Notes: a model not told the origin generated them from the letters alone. Shown: positions 19,125 to 28,693, counted from the first letter of the stretch. The stretch: DNA of 64,000 bases from an uncultured Kordiimonas sp. (GCA_947492375.1 CANLMI010000002.1:497529-561528), one strand, 5' to 3'. Translations and numbers: made by a program.

Positions 19125-20801
19125 CTATTTCCCGAAAGTCTCGCCGAAGAAATCACCTTCATTCCATGTTGGTGCATCATCAGCGTCAGCAATATCTTTC
19201 AAAATAAGATAATTGATCAGGCCAAATTTTGCCCCGGCTTTATAATTGATGGGCAAATCTGCCTGATCCCGTGGTGAATGATAGCCACCACCGCCAAGCC
19301 AATTGCGGAAGATATCCCCGCCGTTATCGCCATCAGGTGTTACACCGAACCCTGTTGCCAGAAACACAGCAGGCACCCCTTGTTGAACAAAACGATAATG
19401 ATCGCTACGCGTAAAAATACCCTGCTCAGGAATAGGGTCATCAATCAATCTAATGCCAATTTTTGCTGCTGCTTTATCGACAACGCTTCCTAACGAACTT
19501 CTGTGGGACCCAAAAGCGATTACATCAACAAAATCATACAGTAAAACAGGCATATCTACATTGACATTACCAATGATCTTATTTTTCGCCACGGTTGGGT
19601 AAGTCGCAAAATATTCTGCACCTAACAGTCCTTTTTCCTCGGCTGTTACAGCTGCAAAGATAATTGAGCGTTTAGGCCTAACCCCTTCGCGAACATAAGC
19701 ACGTGCAACTTCCATCATAATCGACGTACCTGATGCATTATCAAGCGCCCCATTATTGATTTTATCATCGCCAGGCGCATTCGGGTTAAGCCCAATATGG
19801 TCCAAATGCGCAGACATAACCACATATTCTGACTTGAGTTTAGGGTCAGAGCCTTCGAGAATTCCAACAACATTTGGGCTGGTAAACTCATCACTCAAGA
19901 TACTTTTACGGCTCATCGACACTGTTGATTTCAGTACTATATTTTTTGCTTTGCCTTCTTTAAAGGCTTGTAATGTATCTTCGAAAGTTACGCCGGAACC
20001 GACAAAAAGCTTTTCAGCCGCTGATTGACGGACTGTAGCTGTTAACCCAATCTGAGGCCCACCATCACCGCCTTCAGGCAACACCCAATCATACCGTTCA
20101 CGCCCCAAAAAGCGTTTAAAACGAGAGAAATTTGGGCGCTGTTCACCGCTAGCAGAACTAACTGTTAAAACACCTTTAGCACCAAGTTTCGCAAGTGCTG
20201 CCGCTTTGGTCGCGGAAGAACCATAGTGAGCACGAATTTCTGTATGAAACGAATTGGGAGCGCCATTAAAGATTAAAACAATCTTGCCCTCAACATTCAC
20301 ATCTGCAAGGTCGTCATGACCTAATTCTGGTGCCTGTATGCCGTAGCCCGCGAAAACTACTTCTCCGTCAGCGCTTCCTGACGGGTTTTTCACACTACCA
20401 CTAACAAAAAAATCATCGCCAGCACTAAGGGTCGTTTCACCATCAGCATTGGTAATGGTAATATTTGCGCTTTCAAGGTCAAGCTTTGCGGTTTGAAAAG
20501 GCACCTCTTGGAAATAAGATCCATTATCTCCACCAGGCTTCAATCCTAATTGCTTGAAAGTAGCCGCTACATAATTTGCTGCGATACGGTAACCCCTGCT
20601 ACCGGTATCACGTCCCTCCAGCATATCATCTGCTAAAAATTCCAGGTCTGCCCTGATGCGCTCTTGACTGAACACAGGTAAACTGTCATCGCCTGAACTT
20701 ACGGGTGCTTCTGCACTATATGTATTAGCGCATGCCCCAAGCATTAATAAGCTTGAGAATACTGCCCCTGCACGTGTGCCGTTGAGTAAAGGTTTTCTCA
20801 T
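19125..20801 (-). CDS. M28-family zinc aminopeptidase, lipoprotein
   Basis: 558 aa. A lipoprotein signal with lipobox LGAC (Cys24) places it at the cell envelope. A protease-associated (PA) insert lies about residues 130-270. The M28 zinc-site motifs follow: MSAHLDHIGLN (His, Asp), NGALDNASGTS (bridging Asp), VTAEEKGLLGAEYF (catalytic Glu and ligand Glu) and the late His in RSDHYRFVQQGVPAVFL. Such enzymes trim N-terminal residues from peptides in the periplasm or on the surface, fitting a peptide-scavenging lifestyle along with the M1, M19 and amidohydrolase genes in this window. It is a single-gene unit. Confidence 0.93.
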   Translation of the reverse strand: MRKPLLNGTRAGAVFSSLLMLGACANTYSAEAPVSSGDDSLPVFSQERIRADLEFLADDMLEGRDTGSRGYRIAANYVAATFKQLGLKPGGDNGSYFQEVPFQTAKLDLESANITITNADGETTLSAGDDFFVSGSVKNPSGSADGEVVFAGYGIQAPELGHDDLADVNVEGKIVLIFNGAPNSFHTEIRAHYGSSATKAAALAKLGAKGVLTVSSASGEQRPNFSRFKRFLGRERYDWVLPEGGDGGPQIGLTATVRQSAAEKLFVGSGVTFEDTLQAFKEGKAKNIVLKSTVSMSRKSILSDEFTSPNVVGILEGSDPKLKSEYVVMSAHLDHIGLNPNAPGDDKINNGALDNASGTSIMMEVARAYVREGVRPKRSIIFAAVTAEEKGLLGAEYFATYPTVAKNKIIGNVNVDMPVLLYDFVDVIAFGSHRSSLGSVVDKAAAKIGIRLIDDPIPEQGIFTRSDHYRFVQQGVPAVFLATGFGVTPDGDNGGDIFRNWLGGGGYHSPRDQADLPINYKAGAKFGLINYLILKDIADADDAPTWNEGDFFGETFGK

Positions 20802-20954
20802 TTATATTCTCTTTCGATACTAAAACTAGTCACTAAAACCCGAGATTAACTCTAATCCCAAAATCATAGCTAAACTAAACCAATGTAAGTATTTGGCAAG
20901 TACAGTGCGATATTCCGCTGATTGAATCAGATAAACTGTTTGTCATCTTTTCTT

Positions 20955-22238
20955 CTATTGCTGTTTTAATGCTTCAAGAACCGCCCACATTCTATCTTGC
21001 CCCCATAGAACTGTATTACCAACACGAAAGGTCGGCACGCCCCAACTCCCACTCATAAGCATATCCTGTTGGTTAGTTTCCGCTATTTTCTTCCAGTCAG
21101 ATTCAGGCATAGCTAAATTGATCCAATTGCTCGACAATCCAGCTTTTTCAAGGATTAAACTTAATCCTTCATCGCTAGTGCCATCAATACCTTCAGACCA
21201 AACACCTCGTGTGAAAGCGCTGAAAAACTCAAGGCCATAACCCTCTTTCATTACAGAAAAGCCAATCGCCATAGCGCGCTTAGTAGCAAGGCCTAAAGGA
21301 TCATTAATCTTACCAAATTTAATCCCTTTGGCCCTCGCCTCCCGCGAAACATCTGACAGTATATATTGACCTTTGGCTAAAGGGACCTTCATACCCCGCA
21401 TCAACATTGGTAAAACCGGTCTTAAGCGGATATTCGCACCAGTTACATCAGAAAGTTCGCGGGCATATTCTAATCCAAGATAGCTGTACGGGCTACGAAC
21501 CGAGAAAAATAATTCTACTGTTCGACCTGCGATAGACTTTTCAAGGTTACGAATATGGCCGTGCCAAAGCCGTTGCAAATCGAAATGAATCTCACCGTCA
21601 CCCAAACCAAGCGTATTCAACCGCCTTTCAAGGTGATCCAACCGATCCAAACCAAAATAAAACTCTCCCCCATAATAAAGTATCGCACTTGCATAATGAC
21701 CCAAGCTCTTTAGAAGGCGGGAATTTTCCGTCAATTGATTATCTGAAATATCTGCATTTTTGGTAAGATGCTGCACCTCATGTACATTACGTTGCCAAAG
21801 CGCTTCGCCTATTTCCTCTGCCGCAGCAAAAAACGCTTCTGACCGCTCAATTGTAGCCAGATAACGATTTGCCATGTTAACCGCCAGTCGGTCGGGTACT
21901 GTTGCCGAAGAAGGAAACCCTGCACCATAAAGACGCGCAAGCCGGCTGGCATCTATAATGCTATAGGCTTCAAAACGTGCTGGGTCCGGGTACATATCGG
22001 CAGGCAATTTTTCGACGACTTTTGGTATGATTGTAACACCGAAGCGGCGCGAAAACTCTGGCAAAACTTGCACCATTAGCTGACAATAAGGATCATCAAC
22101 ACGGTGAAAATATAAAATTTCATGCGGTCTACGTTTCAGTCGACGTAAAAGCTCTTCATTGAAACGCTTGGTATTTAACCTCGTTTCACTGGTCAGCCAC
22201 TGCACCGCTTTTGTTTTCAAGAGGTTCTCGAACCCCAT
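20955..22238 (-). CDS. two-domain DsbA / 2-hydroxychromene-2-carboxylate isomerase-like protein
   Basis: 427 aa, about twice the length of a single HCCA-isomerase/kappa-GST domain. The C-terminal half (about residue 225 on) begins VELFFSVRSPYSYLGLEYA, the glutathione-binding Ser region of HCCA isomerases, and ends SWGVPTFRVGNTVLWGQDRM, the cis-Pro loop and the usual end of the domain. The N-terminal half starts ILYFHRVDDPYCQLMVQVLP, a more divergent thioredoxin-like copy lacking a CxxC. This tandem arrangement is known as a DsbA-family hypothetical in alphaproteobacteria. Substrate unknown; glutathione-dependent isomerase or transferase chemistry is a guess. No signal peptide, so cytoplasmic. 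Confidence 0.82.
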   Translation of the reverse strand: MGFENLLKTKAVQWLTSETRLNTKRFNEELLRRLKRRPHEILYFHRVDDPYCQLMVQVLPEFSRRFGVTIIPKVVEKLPADMYPDPARFEAYSIIDASRLARLYGAGFPSSATVPDRLAVNMANRYLATIERSEAFFAAAEEIGEALWQRNVHEVQHLTKNADISDNQLTENSRLLKSLGHYASAILYYGGEFYFGLDRLDHLERRLNTLGLGDGEIHFDLQRLWHGHIRNLEKSIAGRTVELFFSVRSPYSYLGLEYARELSDVTGANIRLRPVLPMLMRGMKVPLAKGQYILSDVSREARAKGIKFGKINDPLGLATKRAMAIGFSVMKEGYGLEFFSAFTRGVWSEGIDGTSDEGLSLILEKAGLSSNWINLAMPESDWKKIAETNQQDMLMSGSWGVPTFRVGNTVLWGQDRMWAVLEALKQQ

Positions 22239-22271
22239 TTACCCCTACTCCCCATATTCATGAAGGGAGCA

Positions 22272-22727
22272 TTAAACAGGCACCACCTTCATTACTGTCC
22301 CCTCGATAGCTTCTACACGGACCTTAGTACCAACAGGCGCATCAGTCCCTTCTGCAAGCCATCTTGAATCGCCTACATTAATATGCCCACGGCCATTTTC
22401 AATGGCATTTACGACCACATAGGTTTTTCCTACATGATTTTGGCCATGCTGGTTTATACCATTGTCTTCTGTTTCATCATCGCTCGCATAGAAAAACCTA
22501 TGCCCAACATAAACCAGAAGAATTGTAAGAACGGTGAAAGAAACACTTTGCAGTTCAAAACTAAAGCCGGGAATTACCCACACAAGCAAACCCGTAACAA
22601 TAGATGCTGAGCCTATCCAGAGCATATATACGCCTGGAATCAACATTTCAGCAGCCAATAAACCAACGCCAATTGATAACCATAACCAATCGGCATTCGC
22701 GTTCATCCATGTAACAACTTCATCCAT
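22272..22727 (-). CDS. NfeD-like membrane protein (short form)
   Basis: 151 aa. Two or three membrane segments (about residues 13-65) precede a C-terminal soluble OB-fold domain ending VGTKVRVEAIEGTVMKVVPV, the NfeD signature. It lies three bases after the stomatin-like gene, the standard stomatin/NfeD gene pair. NfeD proteins are thought to bind SPFH-domain partners in membrane microdomains. The long clpP-like protease part found in other NfeD members is absent here, as usual for this short class. Confidence 0.9.
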   Translation of the reverse strand: MDEVVTWMNANADWLWLSIGVGLLAAEMLIPGVYMLWIGSASIVTGLLVWVIPGFSFELQSVSFTVLTILLVYVGHRFFYASDDETEDNGINQHGQNHVGKTYVVVNAIENGRGHINVGDSRWLAEGTDAPVGTKVRVEAIEGTVMKVVPV

Positions 22728-22730
22728 ATT

Positions 22731-23690
22731 TTACTCCGCGTTTGGAATACCACTACCACTTCTACGGCCAGAAACTGGTTTGCCATTTGTCTCTTTAAAC
22801 ATTTCAGCAATGCCGCCAATTGAGCCAATGAGGCCAGATGCTTCCATCGGCATAAAAATCACTTTTTCATTCGGGGAACGTGCGAAATCAGACATTGCTT
22901 CGACATATTTCTGGGCGACAAAATAATTGATAGCTTGCTGATCACCGCTTGCAATTGCATCTGATACCATCTGTGTCGCTTTTGCTTCCGCCTCTGCTTC
23001 ACGTTCCCGCGCTTCTGCATCTTTAAAGGCAGCTTCCCGGCGGCCTTCAGCCTCTAAGACGGTTGCACGTTTCTCACCTTCTGCACGCAATATTTCTGAT
23101 TCGCGCTCACCCTCTGCTTCTAATATTGAGGCCCGCTTATCACGCTCGGCCTTCATTTGGCGCGCCATTGCATCAACAATATCACGCGGCGGCGTAATAT
23201 CCTTAATCTCAATGCGAGTAATCTTCACCCCCCATGGTTGGGTTGCCACATCAACTACATTCATCAACCGGCCGTTGATATCATCGCGTTTTGACAATAA
23301 CTCATCAAGATCCATAGATCCCATGACCGTTCTCAGGTTAGTCATAGTTAAGTTCAAAATTGCGAGTGTAAGGTTACTCACTTCATACGCTGCATGGCGG
23401 GTATCCATAACCTGAAAGAACACAACGCCGTCGGCAGCAACCATCGCATTATCTTTGGTGATCACTTCCTGTGTTGGAATATCAAGCACCTGCTCCATGA
23501 TATTCATTTTATTACCAATACGATCAAAAAAAGGGATAATGAAAGATAGACCAGGCAATAAAAGCTTGCGAAATTTTCCAAACCTCTCGACAGTATATTC
23601 AAACCCTTGCGGTACTGTTACAATAGCCGAAAAAACAATTACGATCGCAAATATTACTAAAATTCCGCTCAAAATAATGGCAGCATCCAT
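22731..23690 (-). CDS. SPFH/Band 7 (stomatin-like, QmcA-type) membrane protein
   Basis: 319 aa. An N-terminal membrane anchor (residues 3-25) is followed by the SPFH domain ([19 protein letters not shown] onwards) and [18 protein letters not shown] Glu/Arg/Ala-rich coiled coil follows (about residues 185-255, [19 protein letters not shown]). The C-terminal part ENEKVIFMP-like ([17 protein letters not shown]) matches QmcA/stomatin. It forms oligomeric membrane rings with the adjacent NfeD protein; the role is probably membrane organisation or protease control. A peroxiredoxin gene lies upstream but is separated by a terminator, so it is not in the same operon. Confidence 0.93.
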   Translation of the reverse strand: MDAAIILSGILVIFAIVIVFSAIVTVPQGFEYTVERFGKFRKLLLPGLSFIIPFFDRIGNKMNIMEQVLDIPTQEVITKDNAMVAADGVVFFQVMDTRHAAYEVSNLTLAILNLTMTNLRTVMGSMDLDELLSKRDDINGRLMNVVDVATQPWGVKITRIEIKDITPPRDIVDAMARQMKAERDKRASILEAEGERESEILRAEGEKRATVLEAEGRREAAFKDAEAREREAEAEAKATQMVSDAIASGDQQAINYFVAQKYVEAMSDFARSPNEKVIFMPMEASGLIGSIGGIAEMFKETNGKPVSGRRSGSGIPNAE

Positions 23691-23756
23691 TACATGTTCC
23701 CCTCAAATCATCGATATAATAGAATTTACACCAACTTATATAAGTACAAAATCGAT

Positions 23757-23786
23757 AAAAAAAAGAGGCAGCAAAGCTACCTCTTT
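23757..23786 (-). terminator. rho-independent terminator after the peroxiredoxin gene
   Basis: Minus-strand RNA forms an 11-bp stem (AAAGAGGTAGC with GCTGCCTCTTT, one G-U pair) with a 3-base loop, followed by a run of U. On the plus strand the same position is an A-C mismatch, so the signal favours the minus strand. Confidence 0.87.
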
Positions 23787-23812
23787 AATAAGAAACTGAA
23801 ATATAAGGATTT

Positions 23813-24295
23813 TTATAACTGACTTAACATATACTCAGCGCCCGAAACATTAAACGCGCCCGGATCTTCTACATTCAAGGCACTTACTGTACCATCATCT
23901 ACAATCATTGAAAAACGCTGGCTTCTTGTACCCATACCAAAACCGCTAAAATCAGCATCAAGGCCAAGCGACTTTGCAAAAGCTGCATTACCATCAGCAA
24001 GCATAGTTACCTTGTTACTCGCACCAGAACTTTCGCCCCATGCATGCATAACGAAGACATCATTCACCGAAAAACAGGCAATCTCATCAATACCCTTGGC
24101 CTTTAATTCATCAGCCTTTTCAACAAAACCCGGTAAATGCTTGGCAGAGCAAGTCGGTGTATATGCGCCAGGCACAGCAAAAATAGCAACCTTGCGGCCC
24201 GCAAAATAGTCAGCAGTTGCAACAGGGCCAGGGCCTTCTGCTGTCATCGTTGTTAAATCCATTGCCGGGATCTTATCACCAACCTGAATTGCCAT
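23813..24295 (-). CDS. peroxiredoxin, Prx5/AhpE-like redoxin
   Basis: 160 aa thiol peroxidase. The peroxidatic Cys49 lies in VPGAYTPTCSAKHLPGF, the Prx5-subfamily signature, and MGTRSQRFSMIVDDG carries the conserved Arg. A second Cys near residue 74 (IACFSV) is a possible resolving Cys. It would reduce hydrogen peroxide and alkyl peroxides, likely with glutathione/glutaredoxin or thioredoxin as reductant. Single-gene unit with a terminator directly downstream. Confidence 0.95.
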   Translation of the reverse strand: MAIQVGDKIPAMDLTTMTAEGPGPVATADYFAGRKVAIFAVPGAYTPTCSAKHLPGFVEKADELKAKGIDEIACFSVNDVFVMHAWGESSGASNKVTMLADGNAAFAKSLGLDADFSGFGMGTRSQRFSMIVDDGTVSALNVEDPGAFNVSGAEYMLSQL

Positions 24296-24397
24296 ATATT
24301 CCTCCTTTAAATGTGGTGTAGTTATTTCCGATAATACTTCATACTACAGGAAAAGAAATTAGATCATTATATTTAAGATACAAGCAGCAAAGTCTGA

Positions 24398-25213
24398 TCA
24401 CAAAGAGGTATCAATCGTTCGATCAATGGCGTTACCCTTGCTATCAATCAATGTAAAACGAACACGTTTACCCTTAATATCTAAATTTTTATCCATAGTC
24501 ATTACAGGTAGCACAAAACGTGCTTCGGTGCCGTTACCAATTAATCTTATGCTCGGGGTTCCAAACTCAAACGCACCGTCACCTTCTGCAAGGATATTAG
24601 CTTTAGACAAAGCCGTATCCGCTTCAACATCTACAACTAATCGTTGGTGTCCTTTTTTACCGGTAATACGTACATTATTAATTTTCAGGCCAGCTTTTTC
24701 AGCTTTAGACGGCACACGCTCCATCCAATCATTAATGCGGCCATCATGAATACTCAAACTGGATATTTCTTTATCAAGCTCATAATGTCCATCAAATGGT
24801 ATACAAATATCCTTACATACCATGAAAGTAGCCTCAATATTCAGAGAGTTTCCTATATCTGAGCGATCGACATAAAATGGCAATACCACACGATTCTTAT
24901 AACCATATGTTACTAACCCAAAAAGTTCAAACCGCTCAGGCACCGGGTATTGCAGCTCCTGTTCTTGGTCACCAACTTTTATCCGCACAGGCAAGCCTGC
25001 TTCACCCGGCGAACGCCAGTATGTCTTCCAGCCGGGCTCAAGATCAGCTTCCCAAGCTAATAAAACCTTGTCGCTATCAGACACATTTGAAGCTGCAATA
25101 ATTCTCGTACGTAACATATCCTGATGCTGTTGCCATTCAGTATTACTGGCATAAATACCATCAGATATGCCGATCCCCGACAACAACAATAACATGGTGA
25201 ATATTACACGCAT
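24398..25213 (-). CDS. periplasmic DsbD alpha-domain-like protein, free-standing
   Basis: 271 aa from ATG 25213 (GGAGTG ribosome-binding site just upstream; a 4-residue extension to 25225 would overlap it). A signal peptide covers about residues 1-22. The mature part matches the N-terminal domain of protein-disulfide reductase DsbD: LAWEADLEPGWKTYWRSPGE, LFGLVTYGYKNRVVLPFYV and a Cys pair in FMVCKDICIPFDG (C-x3-C). The membrane and thioredoxin domains of DsbD are absent, and no DsbD or CcdA gene is adjacent. It may exchange electrons with a separate membrane partner, or be an orphan thiol-disulfide protein. Confidence 0.83.
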   Translation of the reverse strand: MRVIFTMLLLLSGIGISDGIYASNTEWQQHQDMLRTRIIAASNVSDSDKVLLAWEADLEPGWKTYWRSPGEAGLPVRIKVGDQEQELQYPVPERFELFGLVTYGYKNRVVLPFYVDRSDIGNSLNIEATFMVCKDICIPFDGHYELDKEISSLSIHDGRINDWMERVPSKAEKAGLKINNVRITGKKGHQRLVVDVEADTALSKANILAEGDGAFEFGTPSIRLIGNGTEARFVLPVMTMDKNLDIKGKRVRFTLIDSKGNAIDRTIDTSL

Positions 25214-25394
25214 GAAACACTCCATAAATAATCAATAATTTCATGCTTAACTATCAAATAGCCAAACTGAAATCTAACCACCTTTTCTCACAAAGGCGTA
25301 AAACAAGTGTTATCCTCACAACATTAGCTTATTCGCATATTATTGCACATCATGGCAATCCGATATAAGGTCCGAACGTAATCAAGGATGTAGT

Positions 25395-25961
25395 ATGACG
25401 AGTTCATTATATTTAGACGGCAAAATTTTATTGGCTATGCCTAACATGGCAGATACGCGTTTTGATCGCAGCGTAATTTATGTATGCTCGCACGACGCTT
25501 CAGGCGCTATGGGAATTGTCATTAATAATAGCTTCGATAACCTAACATTCAGTGATTTACTCGATCAATTAGATATAGAAATCGAAGATACTGATATTCC
25601 TGATCTTGTAATGCACAGCGGCGGCCCCGTTGAACCGGGACGTGGTTTTGTTTTACACTCGGCTGACTATGTACAAGAATCCACTCTGGTCGTCAGTGAA
25701 AAGTTAGCCCTAACTGCTACAGTCGATATACTAAGGGCAATTGCACACGGTGTCGGACCACACAATCACCTACTGGCGCTTGGCTATGCAGGTTGGGGTG
25801 CTGGTCAGCTTGAAAAAGAGATCCAGGAAAATGCCTGGTTAACAGCGGAAGCTGATGACGAAATCATTTTCAACACTGAATTGGATCAAAAATGGCCCCG
25901 CACCATGGCAATGCTGGGAATTAATATATCAATGTTATCAAGCGATTCGGGTCACGCCTAA
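25395..25961 (+). CDS. YqgE/AlgH family protein
   Basis: 188 aa. The N-terminus YLDGKILLAMPNMADTRFDRSVIYVCSH and GAMGIVINN are the family signature. MHSGGPVEPGRGFVLHS and ALGYAGWGAGQLEKEIQENAW follow in the expected order. The molecular function of this widespread family is unresolved; the alginate-regulation name comes from Pseudomonas. Start ATG follows AAGGATGTAGT. It converges on the M16 peptidase gene. Confidence 0.95.
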   Translation: MTSSLYLDGKILLAMPNMADTRFDRSVIYVCSHDASGAMGIVINNSFDNLTFSDLLDQLDIEIEDTDIPDLVMHSGGPVEPGRGFVLHSADYVQESTLVVSEKLALTATVDILRAIAHGVGPHNHLLALGYAGWGAGQLEKEIQENAWLTAEADDEIIFNTELDQKWPRTMAMLGINISMLSSDSGHA

Positions 25962-25996
25962 AAAACTAACTCTCTCACAATCAATAGAGAGAGTTA
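25961..25996 (-). terminator. rho-independent terminator overlapping the M16 peptidase stop codon
   Basis: Perfect 10-bp stem TAACTCTCTC (25967-25976) / GAGAGAGTTA (25987-25996) with a 10-base loop. On the minus strand it is followed by a T-run (25962-25966). The stop codon of the M16 gene (25994-25996) forms the first base pairs of the stem. Confidence 0.85.
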
Positions 25997-27235
25997 AGCC
26001 GCTTTGAGACTATCAACCTGTTTATCACCTACAGCAGCAAGAGAGATATTTTCAGCAGAGGCCAGTTTGGCCGCAATCGTTTTTAAACTATTCAGTGATA
26101 CTGCCTCTACATTACTGATCATTTCTTCGGTTGGTATCACGCGATTAAATAACAAAAGCTGACGGCCTAACTGTTCCATTCTACTGGTTGTTGATTCTAA
26201 AGCCATCATCAAACCAGCCTTCAACTGTGCCGCAGCAACCTTGATTTCATCATCAGAAAAATTATCGGCAATAGTCACCATTTCATTTTTAATAACCGGA
26301 ATGACTTGCCCCGCCAGTTCCGGGCTTGTGCCAGCATAAATACCAAAAATACCCGTTTCCTTATGACTGCCCGTAAAACTGTATACTGAATAGGCTAAAC
26401 CACGTTTTTCGCGGATTTCTTGAAATAAGCGCGAGGACATCCCCCCCCCGAGTACAGTAGAGTATACTTGTAAGGGATAATAATCATCATGGTCAAAAGA
26501 GCACCCTTTCCACCCTAGTGTCAGGTGGATTTGTTCCAAGGATCGTGCTTCTGTAATACGGCCACCTGTGTAATTAGCATTTTTAACACTCTTTACAGAG
26601 CCAAGAGGGGTTTTTTCAAACTTACGAGCTACCAGATCAATCAATTCATCATGGTCAAAATTCCCGACAACAGAAACTACCATATTACTTGTCACATAGT
26701 TTTCACGCATATATTTGCGCAGCGTGTCTGATGTAAAAGATTTGATAGTATCACTTGTTCCCAAAATACTCCGCCCTAAAGCCTGACCAGAAAAAGCAAC
26801 AGCCTGCAAATGATCAAAAACTATATCATCCGGCGTATCAATAGCCTGCCCCAATTCCTGAAGGATCACATCTTTCTCGCGCTCAAGCTCTTGCTCGTCA
26901 AAAACACTATTGAGTATAATGTCTGATAAAAGGTCTACAGCGAGTGGAATGTCTTCTTTTAGAACACGCGCGTAATACGTAGTATTATCACGCGTTGTAT
27001 AAGCATTTAAATGCCCGCCAACAGCCTCAATCTCAAAGGCAATATCACGTGCGGAGCGTTTCTCGGTTCCTTTAAAGAACATATGCTCCAAACAATGCGT
27101 CACACCGTTTATATTTTCATCTTCGTTACGCGCACCAACATTCACCCAGACACCAATAGATGCAGTTTCAAGATTTAATCTCTGTTCGGCAACGATACGC
27201 AGACCGTTATCAAGTGTAGTAATTTTAACTGACAA
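25994..27235 (-). CDS. M16-family zinc peptidase (mitochondrial-processing-peptidase-like)
   Basis: 413 aa. The inverted zinc motif HxxEH is at residues 47-51 (HCLEHMFFKGT), with the third ligand Glu in VILQELGQAID. The C-terminal active-site loop GGGMSSRLFQEIREKRGLAYSV is the R/Y pair typical of M16B. This is the alphaproteobacterial homologue of the mitochondrial processing peptidase, and sits downstream of thrC as in many relatives. The start is TTG (27235) with AAAGG eight bases upstream; an overlapping out-of-frame ATG at 27239 would only encode a four-residue peptide. No signal peptide is visible. Confidence 0.94.
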   Translation of the reverse strand: MSVKITTLDNGLRIVAEQRLNLETASIGVWVNVGARNEDENINGVTHCLEHMFFKGTEKRSARDIAFEIEAVGGHLNAYTTRDNTTYYARVLKEDIPLAVDLLSDIILNSVFDEQELEREKDVILQELGQAIDTPDDIVFDHLQAVAFSGQALGRSILGTSDTIKSFTSDTLRKYMRENYVTSNMVVSVVGNFDHDELIDLVARKFEKTPLGSVKSVKNANYTGGRITEARSLEQIHLTLGWKGCSFDHDDYYPLQVYSTVLGGGMSSRLFQEIREKRGLAYSVYSFTGSHKETGIFGIYAGTSPELAGQVIPVIKNEMVTIADNFSDDEIKVAAAQLKAGLMMALESTTSRMEQLGRQLLLFNRVIPTEEMISNVEAVSLNSLKTIAAKLASAENISLAAVGDKQVDSLKAA

Positions 27236-27277
27236 TCATTTAACCTTTAAATTTTGGCCACTATAACGGCCAGCACT

Positions 27278-28666
27278 TTATGCAACATTAATCAAGCGTT
27301 GCAAAAGATCCATATCATTCTCAAGCGCAATATAGTGCTCTTTACGATCAAACAAGTCACTCATATGCGGCGGTAAGTCTGGGGATACATTTATCGCATC
27401 CATGCAGGCATTTCCAAACTTGGTCGGATGCGCCGTAGCAAGCGTAATACGCGGCACAGCAGTATCTTTCAAGCATTCCTGTGCTGCTCTTAAGCCAATC
27501 GCCGTATGCGGATCAAGAATATAGCTATTTTGCGTATATACATCACGAATGGTCTGAAGCGTTTCAACATCATCAACTTTCCGTGCATCAAACAGTGACC
27601 GTAAAACCTCTAACTGCTCTTCTGTTAGCGAAAACCCACCTGTCTTTTGCAACTCCTTCATATAATCACTGACATCATTGCCGCTCCGACCAACAAGATC
27701 AAAAACAAGGCGCTCAAAGTTGCTCGATATTTGAATATCCATACTTGGTGACAACGTGACGTTCACACCATTTTGCGTGTAGGAACCTGTTTCAAGGGTC
27801 CGGGCAAGAATATCATTACTATTTGTTGCAATCACCAACTTATCAATCGGCAGGCCCATCTGTTTGGCAATATAACCTGCAAAAATATCACCAAAATTTC
27901 CTGTTGGCACACTGAAAGAAACTAAGCGATCTGGCGCCCCGAGACTAACAGCAGATGTAAAATAATATACGATTTGCGCCATTACACGTGCCCAGTTAAT
28001 CGAATTAACCGCGGTCAGATTAACTGTATCCCTGAACTCAAGGTCATTAAAACACGCTTTTACTAGCGCCTGACAATCATCAAATGTACCTTCAATAGCG
28101 ATATTGGTTACATTATCTTCGTTGATTGTTGTCATCTGACGGCGCTGAACGTCTGAGACGCGCCCTTTAGGGTGAAGCATGAATATCCGAACATTCTCAC
28201 GCCCCCGGCATGCCTCAATAGCAGCAGATCCAGTATCCCCTGATGTAGCACCAAGAATTGTTATTTTTTCACCAGATCCTGCCGTGAAATAATCAAAGAA
28301 ACGGCCAAGTAGTTGAAGGGCAAAGTCTTTGAAAGCGAGCGTTGGACCTTGGAATAACTCAAGCAACCAATCATTATCGCCCATTTGAATAAGGGGCGCT
28401 ACCGCAGCATGTCTGAAGCTTGAACCATAGGTTTCAGTAAGCATTGATTTCAAGTCAGTATCGCTAACGCAGTCACCAACAAATGGTTTAATAACTGTAT
28501 AGGCAACATCAGCATATGATTGCCCGTGCATTCCCTTAATGTCTTCTTCTGTAAATACAGGGATAGTTTCCGGCACATAAAGACCACCATCACGAGCGAG
28601 TCCCGTAAGGGTTACCCCTTTAAAGTCTAATGTTTCCGCTTTACCTCGGGTAGATGTATATTTCAC
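27278..28666 (-). CDS. thrC: threonine synthase
   Basis: PLP enzyme converting O-phosphohomoserine to threonine, 462 aa. The N-terminus MKYTSTRGKAETLDFKGV is standard for the proteobacterial type. The PLP Lys is Lys113 in PTLAFKDFALQLLGRFF, and GATSGDTGSAAIEA and PTGNFGDIFAGY are phosphate-binding loops. Start is GTG (28666), fixed by family alignment. It lies 27 bases after SURF1 and 42 bases before the M16 gene, so SURF1-thrC-M16 is probably one transcript. Works with the thrB product of the 17.6 kb gene. Confidence 0.97.
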   Translation of the reverse strand: MKYTSTRGKAETLDFKGVTLTGLARDGGLYVPETIPVFTEEDIKGMHGQSYADVAYTVIKPFVGDCVSDTDLKSMLTETYGSSFRHAAVAPLIQMGDNDWLLELFQGPTLAFKDFALQLLGRFFDYFTAGSGEKITILGATSGDTGSAAIEACRGRENVRIFMLHPKGRVSDVQRRQMTTINEDNVTNIAIEGTFDDCQALVKACFNDLEFRDTVNLTAVNSINWARVMAQIVYYFTSAVSLGAPDRLVSFSVPTGNFGDIFAGYIAKQMGLPIDKLVIATNSNDILARTLETGSYTQNGVNVTLSPSMDIQISSNFERLVFDLVGRSGNDVSDYMKELQKTGGFSLTEEQLEVLRSLFDARKVDDVETLQTIRDVYTQNSYILDPHTAIGLRAAQECLKDTAVPRITLATAHPTKFGNACMDAINVSPDLPPHMSDLFDRKEHYIALENDMDLLQRLINVA

Positions 28667-28693
28667 AGCGCTTACTCGGCTTACTTATATGTT

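Noticed and set aside
27255-27272. TGGCC/GGCCA hairpin between thrC and the M16 gene
   Set aside because: Only 5 bp, no T-run on the coding strand; too weak to call a terminator.
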